From JBLHGN01 sp047616325 (GTDB taxonomy: Bacteria; Pseudomonadota; Gammaproteobacteria; Pseudomonadales; Cellvibrionaceae), in contig JBLHGN010000255.1 in assembly GCA_047616325.1 (NCBI GenBank), positions 1 to 5,252 on the forward strand: 5,252 nucleotides of DNA, written 5' to 3'. Shown piece after piece: positions 1 through 5,252 of the stretch (position 1 is the first letter of the stretch; the number at the start of each line of letters is the position of its first letter). The notes under the pieces were generated by a model. The model was not told the DNA's origin, searched no databases, and saw only the letters and a program-made list of their open reading frames with translations. A program made the translations under genes and the position numbers.

Positions 1-1
1 C

Positions 2-178
2 TATATTATCAACTCCCTCAAGAGGGAGTACGCCAGCGACGCAGGAACAGAGCTCAATTCCATTCTGCCTAAAATGAGTCCCTTAAATCCGCAATATTTG
101 ACTAAGAAACAGAGCGTATTTCAAAAGTTCACCGCGTTTGTAGAGAAGTTTAAAGGTGTGGGCGGGAAAGTTAAATAA
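2..178 (+). CDS. hsdR: Type I restriction enzyme R subunit (HsdR-like), C-terminal end only
   Basis: An open frame enters from the left edge and runs 58 codons to a TAA at 176-178. The visible tail includes LPKMSPLNPQYLTKKQ and ends FVEKFKGVGGKVK. From memory of the family, this pattern (P-x-x-SPLNPQYLTKKQ followed by a FVEKFKGVGG-type end) matches the extreme C-terminus of type I restriction HsdR proteins. HsdR is the ATP-dependent DNA translocase and endonuclease that assembles with HsdM and HsdS. The nuclease and helicase motifs lie outside the window, so activity and intactness cannot be judged. The downstream neighbour is a DUF262/HNH nuclease gene on the same strand, and such genes are often found in or next to type I loci. 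The identification rests only on the tail, hence moderate confidence; another SF2-helicase restriction protein with a similar tail is the main alternative. Confidence 0.68.
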   Translation, partial: YIINSLKREYASDAGTELNSILPKMSPLNPQYLTKKQSVFQKFTAFVEKFKGVGGKVK

Positions 179-209
179 AAGAATAAAGCGGCCGTGATCT
201 TAGGTTTAA

Positions 210-240
210 CACCACGCAGCACGGTTGTGATTGTGTGGTG
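210..240 (+). other. Hairpin in the gap between the HsdR-like and DUF262 genes
   Basis: CACCACGCAG (210-219) can pair with TTGTGTGGTG (231-240), giving 10 pairs including two G-U wobbles around an 11-nt loop. It sits 31 bp after the HsdR-like stop codon. No run of T follows the right arm on either strand (the plus strand continues AGAAAAAACA), so it does not look like a standard intrinsic terminator. It could be a weak or factor-dependent 3' end, an mRNA stabiliser or an operator. The rest of the 172-bp gap (179-350) holds no convincing promoter hexamers and no gene. Confidence 0.35.
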
Positions 241-350
241 AGAAAAAACAGAAGGTATGAAGATACTGAATTCTACGTGAGGAGTAGCCCATCGACGGAT
301 ATGTTACAAAGTAAACGCCAACACGAATACATTAAAGAGAGATTTTAAAA

Positions 351-2426
351 ATGAAAGCTACTTCCGCGAATCTTCTAAGTGTGATCAAAGGGCCGAAGCA
401 GTTTGTAATTCCGATTTACCAGCGAACTTATAGCTGGCACCAAGCACAATGTGAGCAGTTGTTTAAGGATATTATCCGAGTTAGCCAAAGCGAAAATATA
501 CACGGTCATTTTGTTGGTTCAGTCGTCTATTTCCAAGAAAGTATTCATACTGTTTCAGATGTCCCTCGGCTACTTGTAATAGACGGTCAACAGCGCCTTA
601 CCACAATTACATTACTTATCGCCGCTTTGGCAAAATTTCTGACTGAAAATGAGTCTTGCCTGGAAACAAGCCCAACAAAACTCCAAAACTACTACTTGTT
701 CAATGCTGAGGAGGAGGGCGATTTAAGATATAAGCTGCTCTTAACTCGTGGAGATAAAGACACGCTAATCAATTTACTCAAGGGTGTCGAGATTGAAGGC
801 AAAAATTCTCAGCGAGTATATGAGAATTTTCAGTATTTTAAGGCCAAAATAAACCAAGATAATATTGAAGATATTTACAATGGATTGATGCGTTTGTTCA
901 TTGTTGATGTTGCTCTTGAAAAGGATGTAGATAATCCCCAGCTCATATTCGAAAGCCTTAATAGTACTGGGCTCGATCTTTCGCAAGCAGATTTGATACG
1001 GAATTATGTGCTTATGGGCCAGGAGGTTGACTTACAGACGGAGCTATATGAGAAGTATTGGTTTCCAATGGAGCAGCGATTTGGCAATGAGTATGCGAGT
1101 AAGTTCGATTCATTTATGAGAGATTACCTCTGTGTTAAAACAGGAGTGATACCAAACATAAATCAAGTGTATGAAGCATTTAAAGGATTCGTGATCGGCC
1201 CAAATTCGCTAGATAATATAAGCGGCGTTGTGGCTGACATTCATCGATTTTCTAAGTTCTATGTAAATATGGTTTTGCATCAAGAGGCAATATCAAAACT
1301 AAAAGAAGCGTTTAAGCGTATTTCAAAGCTGAAAGTGGACGTAAGTTATCCATTTTTGTTGGCCGTTTATTGCGATTACTGTGATGAGTTACTATCAGAA
1401 GATGAATTTTATGAGGTTCTTTGCTTAGTTGAAAACTATGTCTTCCGAAGAGCAATTTGCGGAATTCCTACAAACAGCTTGAACAAAACTTTTTCGGGTT
1501 TACACAAGTCTGTTAAATCTGAGTCATATCTTGAAAGCGTAAAAGCAGCTTTTCAATTGCTCGATAGTTATAAGCGTTTTCCTGATGACTTTGAATTTGA
1601 AAAAGAAATCGTGGCCAAAGACGTTTACAACTTTAGAACTAGAAACTACTTGCTGGATCGACTTGAAAATCATAAGCGAAAGGAAGCGGTTAGTGTTGAT
1701 GAATACACTATCGAGCACATTTTGCCACAAAACCCAGATTTAAACTCTGAATGGAAGAAGATGCTCGGTGAAAATTGGCAAGATGTCCAAAAAGAGTATC
1801 TTCACACATTGGGGAATATTACGTTGACAGGATACAACTCGGAACTGAGTGATCGTCCTTTTGGCCAAAAGAAGAAAATCGACGGCGGCTTCGACGATTC
1901 TCCGATTAGATTAAATGAATATTTAAGAACAACAGACGTATGGAATATAGAACACATAGAGCAGAGAGCCAAAATTTTGGCAGAGAAGGCCAAGTTGATC
2001 TGGTGCTCACCTAAACTAGCGAATGATATTATTGACGTGTATAAACCAAAAGCGAAGCAGGGCACTGTATATACATTTGATCGATACAAACATTTGAAGG
2101 GCGATATGTTAGATTTGTATCACACGCTTAGAAAGCGAATTATAAACATTGATTCTTCAGTTATTGAAGAATACAAAAAGCTTTATGTTGCCTTTAAATC
2201 GACCACAAATTTTGTTGATATAGTGCCTCAAAAATCTCGCTTACGCTTATCTCTAAATATGGAATTCTCAAAAATACATGACCCAAAATCGCTTTGTAAC
2301 AATGTTTCTGAGCTGGGGCGCTGGGGTAACGGAGAAGTAGAGATTGGCTTATCTAATGTTAACGAAATCGATTATGCTATGGAGCTGATTCAGCAGGCGT
2401 TCGATATCCAAGCCGAGGGCGCGTAA
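351..2426 (+). CDS. DUF262-DUF1524 (HNH) GmrSD-like nuclease with C-terminal DUF5655-like domain
   Basis: This is a complete 691-aa protein. The N-terminal DUF262 (GmrS-type, ParB/Srx-like) domain shows IPIYQRTYSW at 20-29, HFVGS at 53-57 and VIDGQQRLTT at 76-85. The DGQQR motif is the family's proposed nucleotide-binding/hydrolysis signature. A conserved FESLNSTGLDLSQADLIRN block lies at 200-218. The DUF1524 (GmrD-type HNH) nuclease domain shows YTIEHILPQ at 452-460 and HTLGNITLTGYNS at 485-497; H456, H485, N489 and N496 are candidate active-site residues. From about 583 to 687 is a DUF5655-like domain with TTNFVDIVPQK at 618-628 and LGRWGNGEVEIGLS at 655-668. No signal peptide or membrane segment is seen, so it should be cytoplasmic. 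GmrSD relatives cut modified phage DNA in an NTP-stimulated manner; that activity here is inferred from the architecture. The ATG is preceded by AAAGAGAG (334-341), 9 nt upstream, and the family motif begins within 20 residues, which supports this start. The gene is AT-rich compared with the minus-strand genes, suggesting transfer. The target and any modification specificity are unknown. Confidence 0.93.
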   Translation: MKATSANLLSVIKGPKQFVIPIYQRTYSWHQAQCEQLFKDIIRVSQSENIHGHFVGSVVYFQESIHTVSDVPRLLVIDGQQRLTTITLLIAALAKFLTENESCLETSPTKLQNYYLFNAEEEGDLRYKLLLTRGDKDTLINLLKGVEIEGKNSQRVYENFQYFKAKINQDNIEDIYNGLMRLFIVDVALEKDVDNPQLIFESLNSTGLDLSQADLIRNYVLMGQEVDLQTELYEKYWFPMEQRFGNEYASKFDSFMRDYLCVKTGVIPNINQVYEAFKGFVIGPNSLDNISGVVADIHRFSKFYVNMVLHQEAISKLKEAFKRISKLKVDVSYPFLLAVYCDYCDELLSEDEFYEVLCLVENYVFRRAICGIPTNSLNKTFSGLHKSVKSESYLESVKAAFQLLDSYKRFPDDFEFEKEIVAKDVYNFRTRNYLLDRLENHKRKEAVSVDEYTIEHILPQNPDLNSEWKKMLGENWQDVQKEYLHTLGNITLTGYNSELSDRPFGQKKKIDGGFDDSPIRLNEYLRTTDVWNIEHIEQRAKILAEKAKLIWCSPKLANDIIDVYKPKAKQGTVYTFDRYKHLKGDMLDLYHTLRKRIINIDSSVIEEYKKLYVAFKSTTNFVDIVPQKSRLRLSLNMEFSKIHDPKSLCNNVSELGRWGNGEVEIGLSNVNEIDYAMELIQQAFDIQAEGA

Positions 2427-2438
2427 TATACGCCCTTG
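2414..2438 (+). other. Hairpin spanning the DUF262 gene stop codon
   Basis: CGAGGGCG (2414-2421) pairs with CGCCCTTG (2431-2438): eight pairs with one G-U, around a 9-nt loop that contains the TAA stop at 2424-2426. It is GC-rich and sits where transcription from the left should end before the convergent neighbour. No T-run follows on either strand, so it is at best a terminator lacking a U-tract. It may instead be an mRNA 3' stabilising structure. An alternative smaller stem, GCGTA/TACGC (2421-2433), overlaps it. Confidence 0.35.
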
Positions 2439-2480
2439 CGTGGGTGCATGGTGGATTGAGCGCGAGTCGCCGCCATATTT

Positions 2481-2494
2481 TGCCTCTAGAGGCA
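2481..2494. repeat. Perfect 14-bp palindrome TGCCTCTAGAGGCA in the convergent intergenic region
   Basis: TGCCTCTAGAGGCA equals its own reverse complement over all 14 bases. It lies in the 130-bp space between two convergent genes (2427-2556). As RNA it could form a short 5-bp stem with a CTAG loop, but neither side carries a T-tract, so a standard terminator is not supported. The symmetry is also compatible with a binding site for a dimeric protein or with part of a dispersed palindromic repeat. Only one copy is present in this window. Confidence 0.5.
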
Positions 2495-2556
2495 GGGAAT
2501 TGAGTTGGCTGTCCACGGCGATATTGAAAAGGTGATCGCAATTACCATGGAGTATG

Positions 2557-4068
2557 TCATTCATAAGGAACAGATTTCCCGTTGCCGACAATAATCCGGA
2601 CGTGGTGCCGATTTAATTGGTGCGGATCTTTGACGCCGCACGCGTGTGCAATAGTTTCAACCTCTTTCATAATGTTGTTTGCATATTGGGCAACCCGTTG
2701 CGCCTTGTCGAATGGGTTTAAGCCGGCCTGAAGTCGTTTGTTGTGTGTTGTTATGCCGGTTGGGCAGGTGTTTTTGTTGCATTGCATGGCTTGAATGCAC
2801 CCCAAGGCAAACATAAAGCCGCGCGAGTTGTTGACAATATCGGCGCCAGCACACAGGGCCCAAGCAACGTCAACAGGGTTGATAAGTTTACCGCTTGCAA
2901 CAACTTTAACTCGCTCGCGCAGACCAAAGCGAATAAGGGTGTCCACCACCTGTGGCAAGCTTTCGCCTACCAACATGCCGACATTATCGATCAGACTCAT
3001 CGGCGCCGCCCCCGTGCCGCCATCGCCACTGTCAATAGTGATAAAATCCGGCGCGCTTTGCAGGCCACGCTTTACAATTGCGTCACACAGTGATTCTAGT
3101 TCTGTAGGATTACCCAGGCACAGCTTAATTCCGGTGGGTTTTTTGCTAAGGCTTCTCACACGATCAATCATATCCAATAAATCTTCGGGGCCTTCAATCT
3201 CGGGAAAACGATTCGGGCTGACAGCGGCTTCGCCTTGCTTTATACCACGAATCTGCGCGATTTCTTCAGTGACTTTAATTGCCGGTAAAATGCCCCCCTT
3301 GCCAGGCTTTGCACCTTGGCTTAGTTTTATTTCAAACATTTTGATCGCCGGTAAACTAGCCAATTCCTTTAGCTTGTTATCGGAGAGTTTGCCGTCACCA
3401 TGGCGCACTCCGAATTTCCCAGTGCCGATTTGAAACACCAGATCACAACCACCTTCAAGATGGTAGGGAGATAAGCCACCTTCACCTGTATTCATCCAGA
3501 TTCCCGCCAATTTAGCTCCGCGTGAGAGAGCCCTTACTGCAGGCACGGAGATGGCGCCAAAACTCATTGCAGAAATATTAAAAAAACTCTTGCAGTGAAA
3601 GGGGTGGTCTGTTCTTGGACCAAAAATCACCTCTGACCTTTCTGTTTGCTCACTTTCCAATACAGGATAAAGCCCATTGGTAAAAAATACTGTGCCGGGA
3701 ATTGTGAGATTGCGGCTAGAGCCAAAGCCGACCGTAGTATCTAGGTTTTTCGCTGCACGATACACCCAGTTTCTTTGCGCACGGTTAAAGGGCATTTCTT
3801 CGCGGTCGAGGGCAAAAAAGTACTGGCGGAAAAATGTTCCCCAGTGTTCAAGTAGGTAACGCAGCCGACCAATCACGGGGAAGTTGTGCCGGATAGCCTG
3901 TTTTGTTTGCAATTTGTCGCAGACATACATCCATAATATTGCGATAACAAAAAAACTTGCGGCTAACACAAAGCCATAGACAAGAATTTCGATAATAAAT
4001 TGGTAAGTTGTAAATGTTGGCATAAGCACGCTCATTTGAAGTTCGACAGAGTCGATAATATGGCTCAT
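2557..4068 (-). CDS. Membrane-anchored FMN-binding glutamate synthase family protein (stand-alone GltB central/FMN domain, YerD-like)
   Basis: This is a 503-aa protein of the Glu_synthase family, the FMN domain of glutamate synthase. A single hydrophobic segment at about 24-49 predicts an N-terminal membrane anchor, with the catalytic part probably cytoplasmic. The family's pre-barrel region follows (NFPVIGRLRY at 62-71, FNRAQR at 94-99). The TIM-barrel carries NTGEGG at 193-198, EIKLSQGAKPGKGGILP at 246-262, DSGDGGTGAAP at 346-356 and ASGKLINPVDVAWALCAGAD at 391-410. C424, C430 and C435 form the Cx5Cx4C pattern that binds the [3Fe-4S] cluster in glutamate synthase. The class II glutaminase domain and the GXGXG C-terminal domain of GltB are absent, so glutamine-dependent glutamate synthesis by this chain alone is not supported. 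An ammonia/ferredoxin-linked or other FMN amidotransfer-like role is possible but unproven. The length is close to that of B. subtilis YerD (about 525 aa), and the C-terminus ends abruptly at VPYE. The start at 4068 is fixed by AAGAGG 8 nt upstream. It lies 44 bp downstream of the DUF21 gene, probably in one operon. Confidence 0.93.
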   Translation of the reverse strand: MSHIIDSVELQMSVLMPTFTTYQFIIEILVYGFVLAASFFVIAILWMYVCDKLQTKQAIRHNFPVIGRLRYLLEHWGTFFRQYFFALDREEMPFNRAQRNWVYRAAKNLDTTVGFGSSRNLTIPGTVFFTNGLYPVLESEQTERSEVIFGPRTDHPFHCKSFFNISAMSFGAISVPAVRALSRGAKLAGIWMNTGEGGLSPYHLEGGCDLVFQIGTGKFGVRHGDGKLSDNKLKELASLPAIKMFEIKLSQGAKPGKGGILPAIKVTEEIAQIRGIKQGEAAVSPNRFPEIEGPEDLLDMIDRVRSLSKKPTGIKLCLGNPTELESLCDAIVKRGLQSAPDFITIDSGDGGTGAAPMSLIDNVGMLVGESLPQVVDTLIRFGLRERVKVVASGKLINPVDVAWALCAGADIVNNSRGFMFALGCIQAMQCNKNTCPTGITTHNKRLQAGLNPFDKAQRVAQYANNIMKEVETIAHACGVKDPHQLNRHHVRIIVGNGKSVPYE

Positions 4069-4076
4069 TTACACGG

Positions 4077-4082
4077 CCTCTT
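4077..4082 (-). promoter_or_regulatory. Shine-Dalgarno site AAGAGG for the glutamate synthase family gene
   Basis: On the minus strand AAGAGG ends 8 nt before the ATG at 4068. This favours that start over the in-frame methionines at residues 12 and 16, and keeps the short hydrophilic stretch ahead of the membrane segment. Confidence 0.75.
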
Positions 4083-4087
4083 GCAGT

Positions 4088-4107
4088 AAGTAAATTGGCG
4101 TTTACTT
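4088..4107 (-). other. Inverted repeat between the two minus-strand genes
   Basis: AAGTAAA (4088-4094) and TTTACTT (4101-4107) are perfect 7-bp inverted arms around a 6-nt spacer. They lie within the 44-bp gap between the DUF21 stop codon and the Shine-Dalgarno site of the next gene. The stem is AT-rich and there is no following U-tract, so a strong terminator is unlikely. It might modulate translation or processing of the shared transcript, or be a chance structure. Confidence 0.35.
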
Positions 4108-4112
4108 GGGTG

Positions 4113-5153
4113 TTAAATTGCCGAGTGTATGCCTTTTAACAAGCGACCGAGAATATCTGCACCTGTAATAATACGGCGCTGCTCGGCCCATAACAAAATA
4201 ATGTCGTGGTCGATAACGTCGTCGCATAATGGATCGCGGTTGGGCTTAAGCTTTCCGATCACATCTCCCAAGGGTAAATGTGGGTTAGTGACAAGGATAG
4301 GGCGATGACAATAATCGTAGGGCTGAAATTCATTCGGACTTGTAAACAATGAAGCACGTAAAAAACCGTCTGCGTCTAATACCAGCAAAGGCTTTTGCTG
4401 TTCGTTAACAAACACTATCCACTTGTGCCCAGATCGCTGAATTTTTTGCAGAAACGGGTCGTCGGGAGAATTCTGAAAGACTGGTATTATCGGTAGGTCC
4501 AAACGCGTTGGCAAAAGGATAATGCTGTCGGGGTCGATAATTTCACCTTCTTTACCCACCGGAATATCGTCTATTTGCAAAAAGTTTAAGGCACCGATAC
4601 CTTCTATTGCCTCGACGTCCGCCTCTTCGGCTTCTATATGTTTTTTTATTACTTGCCGTAATTCTCGTTCGCGCATATAGGTAATCCCCTCCTTGCCCAA
4701 CCAAAGATCTAGGAACAAGGCGCAGGGTTTTGCAACAGGGAAGAGCAGTATTTGATAAAAACGCAGTAGTGGCGCCAGAGTTGAGGCTGTTTTGAGTGCG
4801 TGACGTGAGAAATAGGCCTGTGGCGTTATTTCACCGAAAAGTGTAATAAATACAGTGGAAAATGCGAAGGCACTGACCCCAGCGAGCACGGAGTCCGATA
4901 GTAATGTCAGTAGTACGTTGATTCCGACATTGCCCCACAAAATGGTGGTTAACAAAAAATTGGAATCCTGGCGCATTTTGAGTACCGTTATCGCCGCTTT
5001 ATTATCATCGCTGGCCTTTACTTCCAACTTAAGACGATTCAGGCTAAAAAAAGCCAGGTTTAAGCCTGAAAATATTGCGGACTGCGATATACATAAAACG
5101 ATCCCCAGCCAGACCCATAGATCTTGAGGGGGCGCGCTAAGCCATGACGGCAT
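4113..5153 (-). CDS. DUF21 (CNNM/CorB-CorC-like) membrane protein with CBS-like C-terminal region
   Basis: This is a 346-aa integral membrane protein. The N-terminal half matches the DUF21/CNNM transmembrane domain. It has a first hydrophobic helix at about 13-33 containing SGLNLAFFSLNRLKLEV (29-45), helices at about 66-86 and 89-107 with GNVGIN (74-79), the conserved GEITPQAYFSR (107-117), and a further hydrophobic stretch at about 126-150. In characterised relatives this domain moves Mg2+ or related cations, and the S-G-L and GEI-PQ segments lie in the conserved membrane core. After an acidic helical linker (about 160-190), residues 195-346 look like a divergent CBS pair: KWIVFVNEQQKPLLVLDADG at 244-263 and a closing RRIITGADILGRLL at 326-339. 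The usual MTP-type motif at the start of the CBS region is replaced by a DDIPVGKEGEIIDPDSI segment (195-211). No CorC_HlyC C-terminal domain is present. The ATG follows AGGAG with 9-nt spacing. Ion specificity cannot be read from sequence; a regulatory rather than transport role is possible. It is the first visible gene of the minus-strand pair. Confidence 0.92.
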   Translation of the reverse strand: MPSWLSAPPQDLWVWLGIVLCISQSAIFSGLNLAFFSLNRLKLEVKASDDNKAAITVLKMRQDSNFLLTTILWGNVGINVLLTLLSDSVLAGVSAFAFSTVFITLFGEITPQAYFSRHALKTASTLAPLLRFYQILLFPVAKPCALFLDLWLGKEGITYMRERELRQVIKKHIEAEEADVEAIEGIGALNFLQIDDIPVGKEGEIIDPDSIILLPTRLDLPIIPVFQNSPDDPFLQKIQRSGHKWIVFVNEQQKPLLVLDADGFLRASLFTSPNEFQPYDYCHRPILVTNPHLPLGDVIGKLKPNRDPLCDDVIDHDIILLWAEQRRIITGADILGRLLKGIHSAI

Positions 5154-5162
5154 TCGGGTGTG

Positions 5163-5168
5163 CTCCTA
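5163..5168 (-). promoter_or_regulatory. Shine-Dalgarno site TAGGAG for the DUF21 gene
   Basis: On the minus strand TAGGAG lies 9 nt before the ATG at 5153. This is a near-consensus site that supports the chosen start. No clear -10/-35 promoter is visible between it and the right edge, so the transcript may begin further upstream. Confidence 0.75.
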
Positions 5169-5211
5169 AGCGATTAATATTAAGTTGAGGGGCGTGGGAT
5201 TAAGTGATGAA

Positions 5212-5252
5212 TTATTCCTTGCCGAGTACGCGCTGCAATTTTATCCCGAAGA
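5212..5252 (-). CDS. Possible C-terminal end of a further minus-strand gene (partial)
   Basis: Read on the minus strand from the right edge, one frame encodes FGIKLQRVLGKE and then a TAA at 5212-5214. That would leave 58 bp to the DUF21 start. The residues have the basic, amphipathic look of a genuine protein end, but twelve codons cannot establish a gene. A second minus-strand frame is open to a stop at 5180. A plus-strand ATG at 5207 also opens a frame to the edge, so a divergent gene start is an alternative. No function can be assigned. Confidence 0.28.
   Translation of the reverse strand, partial: FGIKLQRVLGKE

Noticed and set aside
210..240. Hairpin considered as a rho-independent terminator for the HsdR-like gene.
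   Set aside because: The right arm is followed by A-rich sequence rather than a T-tract on the plus strand, and the minus strand also lacks a T-tract after the stem.
257..280. Seven-codon frame (MKILNST) that could be a leader peptide before the DUF262 gene.
   Set aside because: There is no suitably spaced ribosome site, no regulatory codon run and no attenuator-like structure after it.
2349..2591. Minus-strand 80-aa open frame across the convergent junction.
   Set aside because: It overlaps the ends of two well-supported genes and no Shine-Dalgarno site or recognisable domain was found. It is mentioned only as part of the unexplained openness of the junction.
2795..3433. Plus-strand 212-aa open frame opposite the glutamate synthase family gene.
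   Set aside because: It lies entirely antisense to a gene with many conserved motifs, and its translation is low in complexity (rich in S, P, R and L), typical of a shadow frame.
309..4107. A 13-base match AAGTAAACGCCAA shared between the plus strand at 309-321 and the minus strand at 4095-4107.
   Set aside because: In a window of this size, counting both strands, a chance 13-base match is expected at roughly 0.4 occurrences, and the flanks do not extend the similarity.
5207..5252. Plus-strand ATG at 5207 opening a frame to the right edge, possibly a divergent gene.
   Set aside because: Only 15 codons are visible, the nearest purine-rich site (GAGGGG, 5187-5192) is too far upstream, and a minus-strand gene end explains the region equally well.

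Overview
The window reads as a bacterial chromosome, probably a gammaproteobacterium. The basis is the general look of the proteins, the strong Shine-Dalgarno sites and a moderate GC content. No rRNA or other taxonomic marker is present, so this placement is weak. It spans the edge between a defence-type block (positions 1 to about 2430, plus strand) and a block of ordinary membrane/metabolic genes (about 2557 to the end, minus strand).

Defence side. The window opens inside the last 58 codons of a gene whose C-terminus resembles the HsdR (motor/nuclease) subunit of type I restriction-modification systems. After a 172-bp gap with one hairpin comes a complete 691-aa gene. It has an N-terminal DUF262 domain (DGQQR motif), a DUF1524 HNH-type nuclease domain and a C-terminal DUF5655-like domain. 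This is a single-chain, GmrSD-like architecture of the kind linked to type IV (modification-dependent) restriction and other anti-phage systems. The gene is visibly more AT-rich than what follows, which fits horizontal acquisition.

Junction. The DUF262 gene and the next gene converge on a 130-bp intergenic stretch (2427-2556). It holds a perfect 14-bp palindrome and an 8-bp hairpin across the DUF262 stop codon. Neither hairpin has the U-tract of a classical terminator. This is the likely boundary of the defence block.

Minus-strand side. Two genes 44 bp apart probably form one transcription unit, read from right to left. The first is a DUF21/CNNM (CorB/CorC-like) membrane protein with a degenerate CBS-like tail. 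The second is a membrane-anchored, stand-alone FMN domain of the glutamate synthase family, with the Cx5Cx4C iron-sulfur motif but no glutaminase domain. A few codons that may be the C-terminus of a further minus-strand gene lie at the right edge.

No CRISPR array, tRNA, rRNA, complete insertion sequence or replication origin is visible. The most interesting item is the DUF262-DUF1524-DUF5655 protein beside the HsdR-like gene. It is best seen as a variant of a known defence theme rather than a clearly new system.
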